Under the pieces are notes generated by a model. It saw nothing but the letters and a program-made list of their open reading frames with translations, was not told the origin of the DNA and ran no database searches. Shown piece by piece: positions 1 to 7,320 of a DNA stretch of 12,376 nt. A program made the position numbers and the translations under genes. The stretch lies in NCBI GenBank assembly GCA_002313895.1, contig DCAW01000046.1, positions 1-12,376 on the forward strand, read 5' to 3'. Each line of letters starts with the position of its first letter. Within the stretch, counting starts at the first letter, position 1. The stretch comes from Dehalococcoidia bacterium UBA1123 (lineage in GTDB: Bacteria; Chloroflexota; Dehalococcoidia; Lucifugimonadales; UBA1123).

Positions 1-365
1 CGCGTTCACAGACCTGGGCGTGTCCGTCCTGGGCGGCCAAGTCTGAGGAGTCTAACAGGAAAACCAGCCCTGAAGAGCTGATCACGGCGGCCCAGGCATC
101 ATGTGTCTGCATGACCCTGTCCGCGGGCCTGGGCCGAGCAGGAACACCTCCATCGAAGCTAGAGGTCAGCGCGACCGTGACCTTCGAGCAGGTTGAGGGC
201 GGGTTCAAAGTGGCGTCCAGCGGCTGGTCGGTGACAGGCACAGTTCCCGGCATCGACGCCGCAGCTTTCAGTGCCGCGGCCGAGGGAGCAAAAGACGGCT
301 GTCCGATTTCCGGCGCCCTCAAAGGAAACGTCGAATTAAGCGTCGAAGCAACTCTGGCAAGCTAG
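1..365 (+). pseudogene. osmC: OsmC-family peroxiredoxin, 3' part, frameshifted
   Basis: OsmC proteins are cytoplasmic thiol peroxidases that reduce organic hydroperoxides with two cysteines. The frame starting at base 3 is open to TAG 363-365 and has the family landmarks: TSPEELITAAQASC at window codons 21-34, AGTPP, VPGIDAAAF and DGCPIS. The peroxidatic Cys is probably codon 34, with another Cys at 36; the resolving Cys is codon 100. The N-terminus lies outside the window. Upstream of base 30 the family-like sequence (AFTDLGVS) is in frame 2, and the next conserved stretch (WAAKSEE) is in frame 3. The switch falls on an exact tandem GTCC-GTCC at 22-29; removing one copy restores VSWAAKSE. 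I therefore call the gene frameshifted. If the duplication is an assembly error, it is an ordinary intact osmC. A start at ATG 111 would lose the first active-site Cys. Confidence 0.75.
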
Positions 366-370
366 TCATC

Positions 371-400
371 TTGACACCAGAGAACCTTATTCACTAAGCT
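371..400 (+). promoter_or_regulatory. Sigma70-type promoter of the T-box/methyltransferase/ileS unit
   Basis: A perfect -35 TTGACA (371-376) is followed 18 bases later by a weak -10 TAAGCT (395-400). Transcription would start near 406-408, about ten bases before stem I of the T-box leader, which is where a leader promoter should lie. The -10 matches only three consensus positions. Confidence 0.5.
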
Positions 401-417
401 GACTTAATCGAAATACA

Positions 418-752
418 AAGGCTTCGACGGAGACGAGTAAGAGAAGATACCCGGCACAGCGAGTCTGGGTCGTCCGAATTACCGGACGGCATGGTGAGAG
501 CAGACGCCACGGCCTCCCCTGAACATCCCTCCTGAGCCTTGGACCGAATTCGCGGCGCCATTTGGAGCCGCGACAGTAGGCTCCGACGGCTTCGCCCAAC
601 GTTAGCAGGGCGGTCTGATCGCCATTTGGCTGTCGGACACTGAGTGTCTCGTCTCTACGACGAGGAATCAGGGTGGCACCGCGGGTTCCATCTTCCAATG
701 CTCAATCGGCAATCGGAAGCTCCCGTCCCTATCATTGGGGCGGGAGCTTTTT
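418..752 (+). promoter_or_regulatory. T-box riboswitch, isoleucine (AUC) specifier
   Basis: This leader senses uncharged tRNA and lets transcription continue when isoleucyl-tRNA is scarce. Stem I is closed by AAGGCT 418-423 pairing with AGCCTT 535-540. It has the AGTA loop-E motif (in ACGAGTAAG, near 433-441) opposite GAAC 521-524, followed by specifier ATC at 525-527. Further hairpins include CGCGGC 551-556 with GCCGCG 567-572, TCCGAC 582-587 with GTCGGA 632-637, and GACAC 636-640 with GTGTC 644-648. The T-box sequence AGGGTGGCACCGCGG lies at 670-684; its AGGG can pair with CCCT 727-730 to form the antiterminator, competing with the terminator at 717-752. The Ile reading agrees with ileS downstream. 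The variable base after TGG is C (677), where T is expected for a tRNA-Ile with A73. Confidence 0.93.
717..752 (+). terminator. Intrinsic terminator of the T-box leader
   Basis: AGCTCCCG 718-725 pairs with CGGGAGCT 741-748. The stem is extended by a T-G wobble (726/740) and by CCC 727-729 with GGG 737-739, leaving a 7-base loop and a run of T at 748-752. The 5' arm overlaps the strand needed by the antiterminator, so the two structures exclude each other. Confidence 0.92.
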
Positions 753-786
753 GGTATCAAGATTTCAGGTGTCAGGAAGTCAGGAC

Positions 787-1593
787 ATGGGCGAAACTTA
801 CGAAAAACACTGGACACATACACTGTCTGTCGAGTTTCCAGAGGTCTATCTGCCGTTCCTTGAAAAGATCGACGAGCGGGCGGACCACGAGGTAATGACG
901 TTGACTCGATTGCTTCATGATAGAGGCCACGACCCGGGTTCAACTCTGCTAGACGCCCCCTGCGGCATCGGGCGTCACAGCCTCCGGCTTGCGGGGGTCG
1001 GATACAGCGTCACTGGCATTGACCTGTCAGAGATGTATGTCAACATTGCCACGCAGACATCCAGAGCCGAAGGCGGCGCCGCCAAATTTGTCTGCGGTGA
1101 TATTCTGAACCCGGCCTCGGTTCTTGGGAGCCGCCCCGGTTTCGACGTAATAATCAGCATGTTCACATCCAATGGCTACTTCGGAAAATCCGGCGACATA
1201 ACCATGTTCAGCAAGTTTCGAGAAATAGCGGCAGACAACGCTACGCTGATTGTTCAGACCGTCAATCGAGACTGGGTTGTCAGAAACTTCGAGCCGGAGG
1301 GTATGGACACCGCGGGCGGCCTGCGCGTTATTCAGAACCGCGCGTTTGAGTTCGAGACGTCGACTATTCTGAACGACTGGGAATTCTGGGAAGGCTCTGG
1401 CCCGGACATCAAACACAAACTGAGCATCCACATGAGGCACCGGGTTTACAGCCTCCACGAAATGATGGAACTGCTGGAGCACACAGGCTGGAGCGTCGCT
1501 CAAACTTACGGCACGTCAGACGCCCAGATGTCAGACCTGAAACCGATGGAATTTGATTCAACAGTAATGTGGCTTGTGGCGAGAGCGAAATAA
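787..1593 (+). CDS. Class I SAM-dependent methyltransferase (target unknown)
   Basis: The 268-residue protein has a class I Rossmann methyltransferase core. Motif I is LLDAPCGIGRH (54-64), the acidic SAM-ribose residue is D79 in GIDLSEMY, and D105 in CGDI contacts the adenine region; the fold is of the Methyltransf_25 kind. No membrane segment or signal peptide is seen. I chose ATG 787 because AGGAAG at 774-779 lies 7 bases upstream. The frame is open back to a GTG at 673, but that codon lies inside the T-box sequence and cannot be the start. The gene is the first one behind the isoleucine T-box, with 52 bases and no terminator before ileS, so both should be induced by isoleucine-tRNA starvation. 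The substrate cannot be told from sequence; small-molecule, tRNA or translation-factor methylation are all open. Confidence 0.88.
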   Translation: MGETYEKHWTHTLSVEFPEVYLPFLEKIDERADHEVMTLTRLLHDRGHDPGSTLLDAPCGIGRHSLRLAGVGYSVTGIDLSEMYVNIATQTSRAEGGAAKFVCGDILNPASVLGSRPGFDVIISMFTSNGYFGKSGDITMFSKFREIAADNATLIVQTVNRDWVVRNFEPEGMDTAGGLRVIQNRAFEFETSTILNDWEFWEGSGPDIKHKLSIHMRHRVYSLHEMMELLEHTGWSVAQTYGTSDAQMSDLKPMEFDSTVMWLVARAK

Positions 1594-1645
1594 CTTCACC
1601 TTTGTCCGCTGCTAATCGGGAAAAGCGCGAAAGGAAACACAAAAG

Positions 1646-4600
1646 ATGTTCGAGGCGGTAAATTCAAGGCAGGACTTCCCAAAGCTGGAAGAAGACATGC
1701 TCTCGTGGTGGAACGAGAATGATATTCCTCGCAAGTACCGAGAGCGCAACGAAAACTCGGACAAACGCTGGTCGTTCATAGACGGCCCCATCACCGCAAA
1801 CAACCCGATGGGCGTCCACCACGCCTGGGGCCGGAGCTACAAAGACCTGTTCCTGCGGTTCCGCAATATGCAAGGCTACAAACAGAGGTTCCAGAACGGC
1901 TTCGACGGCCAGGGATTGTGGATCGAAGTCGAGGTCGAAAAAGAGCTGGGTTTCAAGTCCAAGCTGGACATCGAAGCGTACGGAGTCGGCAACTTCGTGG
2001 AGCTTTGCAAACAGCGGGTGGACAGGTTCGCGGACATCATCTCCGAACAGTCCAAACGTCTCGCCATGTGGATGGACTGGGACGACTCTTATCACACCAA
2101 GTCAGACGAGAACAACTACACCATCTGGCACTTTCTTAAGGTTTGCCTCGAAAAAGGTCTGCTCTACGAAGGAACGGACGTGATGCCCTGGTGTCCAAGG
2201 TGTAGTTCTGGTCTGTCCGAACACGAGATCGTCACCGAGGGCTACCGCGAGATCGTCCATCCCGGACTGTTCGTGAAATTCCCGATTCTGGATCGAGCAA
2301 ACGAATCCTTGCTGATCTGGACCACGACGCCCTGGACTCTGACATCCAACGTCGCAGCGTCGGTTCATCCTGAACTGATGTACGTGAAAGTGCGCCAAGG
2401 GGACGACAAAATCTACCTGGCCAAGAGCCTCGTTTCCGTGCTCCAGGGCGAGCACGAAATCCTGGAAGAGATGACCGGCGACGCGCTGGTGGGTCTGCGA
2501 TACTCCGGTCCGTTCGACGAACTCGAAGCCCAGCAGGGCGTTGAGCATCGGGTCATCCCATGGAAAGAGGTGGCCGAGAACGAAGGAACCGGAATCGTCC
2601 ACACAGCCCCCGGCGCGGGCAAAGAGGACTTCGCTCTGGGCAAAGAGATGGACCTCGCAGTTATCGCTCCGCTGGATCAGTTTGGCGTGTTCATCGACGG
2701 ATTCGGCCCGCTGACCGGCAAGAGCGTCTTTGACGTAAACGAGGAAATCTACGACAGCCTGAAGTCCAAAGGCGTTTTCTACAACCTGGAACGCTACACA
2801 CACCGCTACCCTGTCTGCTGGCGATGCGGGACAGAGTTGGTCTTCCGATTAGTGGACGAGTGGTTTATCAGCATGGACCCAATCCGTGAGTCGTTGAAGA
2901 AGATCACCGAAAGCATCCGATGGGTCCCCGAGTTCGGCATGCGCCGTGAGCTTGACTGGCTCGACAACATGGACGACTGGATGATCTCGAAGAAGCGATA
3001 CTACGGGCTCGCCTTACCCATATTCAAGTGCGAGGACTGCGGTCATTTCGACGTCATGGGCAGTGAGGATGAACTCCACGAGCGGGCCGTCGAGGGGTGG
3101 GACGAATTCGAGGGCCACTCCCCTCACCGGCCCTGGGTCGATGCCGTCAAGATCACCTGCTCGGAATGCGGCTCCAAAGTCTCGCGCATTCTTGAGGTCG
3201 GCAATCCGTGGTTGGACGCTGGCATCGTGCCATTTTCCACTCTGGGATACCGCCACGGCAGCGACGCATGGAAAGAGTGGTTCCCAGCCGATTGGATATC
3301 CGAGAGCTTCCCCGGCCAGTTCCGCAACTGGTTCTACTCGATGCTAACGATGGGCGCGGTGCTAGAAGAAACAGCCAGCTTCCAGTCGGTGTTCAGCTAC
3401 GCCCTGATGCGAAACGAGAAGGGCGAGGAGATGCACAAAAGCGCAGGCACCGCAATCTGGTTCGAGGACGCCGCCGAGAAGATGGGCGTTGACTCCATGC
3501 GCTGGGTGTTCGCCCGTCACGACCCGGCCGCCAACATCAATTTCGGCTACGGCTCTGCGGACGAGGTGCGGCGTCAGTTCATAATCCCCTTGTGGAACGT
3601 CTATTCTTTCTTCGTCACCTACGCCGAAATTGACCAGTTCGACCCCAAAACGCCAGCCTCGCCCGTAGCTGAACGCGCCGAGTTGGACCGCTGGATACTG
3701 TCCGAGCTTAACCAACTGGTCGCCGAGACCACCCAGGCGCTGGAGGATTTCGAGCCTCAGACCGCAGCCCGCCGCTCCGAAGCGTTCGTGCAATCGCTGT
3801 CCAACTGGTACGTCCGGCGCAGTCGCCGACGCTTCTGGAAATCGGGTCTACTGAACCAGGGCGAGAACAGCGGAGACCAGGACAAGCTGGCCGCATACGC
3901 CACGCTTTATGAGGTGCTGGTCACGCTGTCGAAACTGCTTGCCCCAATCATCCCTTTCGCCACTGAGGCCATCTACCAGAATCTGGTTGTCCGGGCGGGA
4001 TTGGGACAGGAGAGCGTGCACCTCGACGATTATCCCGTCGCCGACGAGAGCGTCATAGACTCTCGATTGACCGACGTTTCCAGGCTCGCCATGCGGCTCT
4101 CCAGCATGGGCCGAGCCGCACGAAGCAAGGCATCGATCAAGGTCCGACAACCTCTGGCAACGGCGATGATCAAGACTCGCACCGCCGAGGAGCGCTCCCT
4201 GCTTGAACAGGCGGAGCCGCAGATCATCGACGAATTAAACGTACGGGACATCGTGGCCTTCGACGCCGACAACGAGGTCGTGGATTACAAGCTCCAGGCC
4301 AACATGCCTATCCTCGGCCCAAAGTATGGCATGGAGCTTCACTACATCATCGAGGCTCTGGCCGCTGCCGACGCCCAGGAGGTCGCCGCAAAAGTGGACG
4401 CTGGCGAATCAGTGGAGTTGTCAGGCTATGAGCTTGAGCCAGAAGAAATCTTGGTCTCGTCGGACGACAGAGAAGGGTTCGCTGTGTCCAGCGACGCAGG
4501 CTACACCGTCGCAATCGCCACCGAGGTCACTCCGGAGCTTCGTCTGGAAGGCCAAGCGCGAGAGCTGGTTCACCGCATCCAGAACATGCGACGCGCTGCC

Positions 4601-4804
4601 GATTTCGACATCGCCGACCGCATAATCACCTACTACCAGGGCGACGAGAATCTGTCCGAGGTCGTCCGCGTTCACTCGGACTACATACGGCAAGAGACGC
4701 TCAGTGACGAGTTGCTGGAAGCCCCAGCCCCATCAGACGCCCATTCTGAAGACCAGAATTTCGACGGCATCAAGGCAACCGTCGCGCTGGTCAGAAAAGC
4801 TTAA
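1646..4804 (+). CDS. ileS: Isoleucyl-tRNA synthetase, type 2, with altered HIGH (GVHH) motif
   Basis: This cytoplasmic enzyme charges tRNA-Ile with isoleucine using ATP. At 1052 residues it has the length of type 2 (eukaryote-like) IleRS. Order of parts: the catalytic start with GPITANNPMGVHHAWGR (47-63); the CP1 editing domain with TTTPWTLTSN (226-235) and GTGIVHTAPG (314-323), including the conserved Asp at 328; CxxC pairs at 183/186, 391/394, 462/465 and 505/508; the KMSKS position, which reads EMHKS (595-599); the anticodon-binding domain from about DRWILS (681); and a type 2 C-terminal region. The class I HxGH signature is replaced by G56-V-H-H59, the swapped GxHH form. AAAGGA about 10 bases upstream is the ribosome binding site. 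Regulation is by the T-box at 418-752. Identity as IleRS rather than ValRS or LeuRS is supported by the AUC specifier and the overall architecture. Confidence 0.95.
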   Translation: MFEAVNSRQDFPKLEEDMLSWWNENDIPRKYRERNENSDKRWSFIDGPITANNPMGVHHAWGRSYKDLFLRFRNMQGYKQRFQNGFDGQGLWIEVEVEKELGFKSKLDIEAYGVGNFVELCKQRVDRFADIISEQSKRLAMWMDWDDSYHTKSDENNYTIWHFLKVCLEKGLLYEGTDVMPWCPRCSSGLSEHEIVTEGYREIVHPGLFVKFPILDRANESLLIWTTTPWTLTSNVAASVHPELMYVKVRQGDDKIYLAKSLVSVLQGEHEILEEMTGDALVGLRYSGPFDELEAQQGVEHRVIPWKEVAENEGTGIVHTAPGAGKEDFALGKEMDLAVIAPLDQFGVFIDGFGPLTGKSVFDVNEEIYDSLKSKGVFYNLERYTHRYPVCWRCGTELVFRLVDEWFISMDPIRESLKKITESIRWVPEFGMRRELDWLDNMDDWMISKKRYYGLALPIFKCEDCGHFDVMGSEDELHERAVEGWDEFEGHSPHRPWVDAVKITCSECGSKVSRILEVGNPWLDAGIVPFSTLGYRHGSDAWKEWFPADWISESFPGQFRNWFYSMLTMGAVLEETASFQSVFSYALMRNEKGEEMHKSAGTAIWFEDAAEKMGVDSMRWVFARHDPAANINFGYGSADEVRRQFIIPLWNVYSFFVTYAEIDQFDPKTPASPVAERAELDRWILSELNQLVAETTQALEDFEPQTAARRSEAFVQSLSNWYVRRSRRRFWKSGLLNQGENSGDQDKLAAYATLYEVLVTLSKLLAPIIPFATEAIYQNLVVRAGLGQESVHLDDYPVADESVIDSRLTDVSRLAMRLSSMGRAARSKASIKVRQPLATAMIKTRTAEERSLLEQAEPQIIDELNVRDIVAFDADNEVVDYKLQANMPILGPKYGMELHYIIEALAAADAQEVAAKVDAGESVELSGYELEPEEILVSSDDREGFAVSSDAGYTVAIATEVTPELRLEGQARELVHRIQNMRRAADFDIADRIITYYQGDENLSEVVRVHSDYIRQETLSDELLEAPAPSDAHSEDQNFDGIKATVALVRKA

Positions 4805-5068
4805 AATGGGTTATTCCGTCGGTAACACGGATATTGGCGCATCATGATTCTGTGCGCTTAGGCGGCAGAAAGATGGCATTGACGATTAGCCTATTGTTTC
4901 GTAATATGAAATTAACCCGATTGATATAATACTCGGGACGCCTCTGACACAATCCCAACAAAATAGATCGTTCCGCCCTCCTCTGAACAGAGATTGGTTC
5001 CTTCCGTTGGCCGAGAATCTACCGGATTCATCCCGTATTCCGATAACTTTCCCAGAGGTGGGCATTAA
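4805..5068. other. Noncoding interval between convergent units
   Basis: No convincing coding frame lies here; the one open frame entering from 5007 runs into a terminator and then antisense through the next gene. The stretch is more AT-rich than its surroundings. It holds a small hairpin (TTCTG 4848-4852 with CAGAA 4866-4870, no T-run), the extended -10 element at 4922-4930, and several short complementary segments described under the candidate RNA. Confidence 0.6.
4922..4930 (+). promoter_or_regulatory. Orphan extended -10 promoter (TGATATAAT)
   Basis: TGATATAAT matches the extended -10 consensus TGnTATAAT at every fixed position. There is no good -35 at 17 bases, which extended -10 promoters do not need. 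Predicted start is near 4937. No open reading frame with a ribosome binding site follows before the hairpin at 5069-5105. AT-rich sequence can produce such a match by chance. Confidence 0.4.
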
Positions 5069-5105
5069 AACACCCCTGCCGGGTATTTTTTCCGGCAGGG
5101 GTGTT
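4937..5105 (+). ncRNA. Candidate small RNA between promoter and terminator
   Basis: A transcript from the extended -10 element would run about 170 bases to the 5069-5105 hairpin. Its ends could pair through CGCCTCTG 4939-4946 with CAGAGGTG 5053-5060 (one G-U). Inside are CCAAC 4955-4959 with GTTGG 5006-5010, and CTCT 4981-4984 with AGAG 4989-4992. A closed long-range helix with internal hairpins is the general outline of 6S-like or other regulatory RNAs, but I recognise no family. The T-run after the terminator on this strand is weak. Confidence 0.2.
5069..5105. terminator. Strong hairpin terminator, probably bidirectional
   Basis: AACACCCCTGCCGG 5069-5082 and CCGGCAGGGGTGTT 5092-5105 form a perfect 14-bp stem with a 9-base loop. 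Read on the minus strand it is followed by a TTTT run and lies 35 bases after the stop of the FAD oxidoreductase gene, so it ends that operon. On the plus strand it would stop read-through from ileS, with a poorer T-tract. Confidence 0.88.
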
Positions 5106-5140
5106 GTCTTGACGAGGCTATCAGGCGTTAGGAGATATTT

Positions 5141-6253
5141 CTATGGCGAGAATCTTCCGAGGCTGAACGGCTCAAGTGGGACGCCGTCGCCAGACGCGAT
5201 TGATTCGGCTAGTGAGTCTGCTGTGGCGGGCGCCATCATGATGCCAACTGCATCGTGGCCTGCGATTATGCTGAGACCATCCCACCCGGGCACAGGGCCG
5301 ATGATGGGCAGGTCGTCGGGGGTTCCGGGGCGCACACCCACCCGGGCCGAATCGAACTGAGCGTCTTTCAGCTTCGGATAGAGGTCGACCGCGGCTTTGA
5401 TCATATCCGCAATAGCCCCCGCCGTCACAACCTGATCAAACTCATACTCATGCCGCGTCGCTGCCACCAGGATTCTGCCATCCGGTTGAGGAACGCAGTA
5501 ACCAGAGAATCCGTCGACCGGCGACCGTGGCAGTAAGCCGGGCAACCTCAACAATATCCGTTGGCCTTTGATCGGCCTGATCGGAACGTCTTCGGGTATC
5601 CAACGAGTTGCAATGCCCGTCCACGGCCCCGATGCCAGAACCACATGCCCTGCTTCAAAACCCCCTGCAGCGGTCCGCACTCCGACGACCCTACTGGCTT
5701 CGGTCTCGATGCCAAACACTTCGGTCTTATCAAAAAATCGCACTCCCAACTGAGTTCCGGCATGGACCAGGGAATCCACGAGGCTCTGGCCAACAACATA
5801 ACCTTCCTGAGGCGAGTATACCCCGCCCAAAACACGAGGGCTGATGTCTGGTTCCCGATCCGACACTTCCTGAGCGTCCAGCCACTCGACGGCCATATCG
5901 AGATCGGACTGCCACGCAAGGTCATCTCTCAAAGTTCCCGCCAGTTCCTCGGTAAATGCAACCTTCAGTACGCCAGACTGCCGATACTGAGGGTCAAGTC
6001 CGGCATCTGTCAAATCGCTGGCGAGAGTCGGAAACATCCGCAGGCTCTTTAGGGCCAATTCAAAATACGGCTCGTTGTCATGGGGAACGTGCCACAGTGG
6101 CCCAACGACGCCGGCCGTGGCACCGGATGCTCCCCAGCCAAAAGTGTTCTGCTCGAACACGCTGGAGGTGATTCCGCGACGAGCGAGGTAGTACGCCGTG
6201 GCGCACCCCATGACGCCGCCGCCAACAATAACGACGTCGGAATGTTTGGTCAT
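5141..6253 (-). CDS. FAD-dependent oxidoreductase, DAO family (glycine oxidase/ThiO-like)
   Basis: The 370-residue protein belongs to the DAO superfamily (glycine oxidase, sarcosine oxidase and D-amino-acid dehydrogenase relatives), which oxidise amines or amino acids with FAD. The dinucleotide-binding motif VVIVGGGVMG is at 7-16, followed by the usual basic region and an acidic E34 at the end of the second strand. The C-terminal FAD contact region reads GVRPGTPDDLPIIGPVPGW, then GHDAVGIMMAPAT, close to the ThiO pattern. No signal peptide or membrane segment is visible. ATG 6253 has GGAGAG just upstream. It is the last gene of the minus-strand operon, 42 bases after the GTPase and before a strong terminator. 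No thiamin genes are nearby, so a ThiO role is not supported and the substrate remains unknown. Confidence 0.88.
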   Translation of the reverse strand: MTKHSDVVIVGGGVMGCATAYYLARRGITSSVFEQNTFGWGASGATAGVVGPLWHVPHDNEPYFELALKSLRMFPTLASDLTDAGLDPQYRQSGVLKVAFTEELAGTLRDDLAWQSDLDMAVEWLDAQEVSDREPDISPRVLGGVYSPQEGYVVGQSLVDSLVHAGTQLGVRFFDKTEVFGIETEASRVVGVRTAAGGFEAGHVVLASGPWTGIATRWIPEDVPIRPIKGQRILLRLPGLLPRSPVDGFSGYCVPQPDGRILVAATRHEYEFDQVVTAGAIADMIKAAVDLYPKLKDAQFDSARVGVRPGTPDDLPIIGPVPGWDGLSIIAGHDAVGIMMAPATADSLAESIASGDGVPLEPFSLGRFSP

Positions 6254-6295
6254 GAACTCTCCAAAAAAGAAAAGATGGCGTCGGGCGGAGTGGAG

Positions 6296-7300
6296 TTAGG
6301 CGTGAATCTCGATGATGTCGCCATCGGTGAGGTGGTGCCCACGCCCGACCCTCTGGCCTTCAAATTTCCCTGACATCCCCCACAGGACCGCGTACTTGAG
6401 GCCGCGTCCCAACTCCCGATGGAGCTTCTCTGCGGCTTCGGCAACCGTGCTTTCCGCCGGTAGCACAAGAGGGTCGGTCTTCTCAAACTCCTCCAGTTTC
6501 TGCCTGGGGGATTTCGTGTACACCCGAATCACGTCCAAAGCGCGAAAGACCTCCAGAGCCAGGTCTTCTAGCCCAACTTCTTCTTCGGCGCTCGCCATCA
6601 CGATGGGGTAATCTGACTCGAAGGTGTCCTCAAGAATCTGATACTGGTCCAACGCGCCGGGGATGTCAGCCTTGTTGCCCATCAGAATCGTCGGCTTAGA
6701 CCTCCAGGGGTTGTCCTCATCTGGTTGCTCGCCTCGCTTCAAAAGCTGGAACTCCCAGTCCTTCAGGGCCGAGAACACTTCGTCTATCTGTTCGATGACA
6801 TCCATTGACAGGTCAACGACGATAACGAAAACGTCCGTTGAACGCAACAGGCCGTAAAGCCTGCTCTGAGTCCCAGGATTGGAGATGGGCGGAGTGTCCA
6901 CCAATTGGATATGCACGTCCTCGTAGGGAAGCATACCGGGCACCGGCTCTTGAGTGCTGAGAGCATAAGCGCCGACCTTAGTTTTTGCGCCGGTTGCCTG
7001 GGCCAGGATCAGCGATTTTCCCACGTTGGTCGGCCCGATGAGCGTGGCCCGTCCGCCGCCTTCTTTCGGCAGCGAAAACGGTTCGGTCCGACCGCCGGAG
7101 CCTCCGGGCGTCGGGCCTTCAAGCTCTGCCATGAGCTTTGACAGCCTGGTTCGATGTTGTGCCCTCAGATGATCCGTGCCCTTGTGCTTGGGCATGATGG
7201 ACAGCATCTCTTGAAGCGCGGCAATCTTCTGCTGAGTGGTCGTTGCCTCTCGGAATTGACTCTCGACTTTGCGGTACTGTGGTGTCACGTTTGTGGGCAT
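6296..7300 (-). CDS. TGS-domain GTPase of the DRG/Obg group
   Basis: The 334-residue protein resembles archaeal and eukaryotic DRG GTPases, ribosome-associated translation factors. A helical N-terminal part (about 5-62, with KHKGTDHLRAQHRTRLSKL) precedes the G domain: G1 GPTNVGKS 89-96, a switch I region around STQEPVPGM (115-123), G3 DTPP 135-138, G4 NKAD 209-212 and G5 SA 237-238. A C-terminal TGS domain runs from about 258 to 334, ending DGDIIEIHA as is typical. The G3 motif has proline where DRG and Obg proteins have the DxPG glycine. ATG 7300 follows a modest AGGCGG site and lies 20 bases after the molybdenum subunit gene, so the two are likely co-transcribed. An RNA or ribosome role is inferred from the family only. 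Confidence 0.88.
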   Translation of the reverse strand: MPTNVTPQYRKVESQFREATTTQQKIAALQEMLSIMPKHKGTDHLRAQHRTRLSKLMAELEGPTPGGSGGRTEPFSLPKEGGGRATLIGPTNVGKSLILAQATGAKTKVGAYALSTQEPVPGMLPYEDVHIQLVDTPPISNPGTQSRLYGLLRSTDVFVIVVDLSMDVIEQIDEVFSALKDWEFQLLKRGEQPDEDNPWRSKPTILMGNKADIPGALDQYQILEDTFESDYPIVMASAEEEVGLEDLALEVFRALDVIRVYTKSPRQKLEEFEKTDPLVLPAESTVAEAAEKLHRELGRGLKYAVLWGMSGKFEGQRVGRGHHLTDGDIIEIHA

Positions 7301-7320
7301 GAGACAACCGCCTAATATTT

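Noticed and set aside
673..786. Upstream extension of the methyltransferase to GTG 673
   Set aside because: The codons overlap the T-box sequence and its terminator; a good ribosome binding site (AGGAAG 774-779) supports ATG 787.
2102..2803. Minus-strand open frame of 233 codons within ileS
   Set aside because: Antisense shadow of the IleRS editing domain; composition is explained by the plus-strand codons.
4937..5068. A tRNA-Sec gene (a TTCA is present in GGATTCATCC)
   Set aside because: No acceptor stem pairing, no T-loop GGTTC-type arm in the right place and no long variable arm could be laid out.
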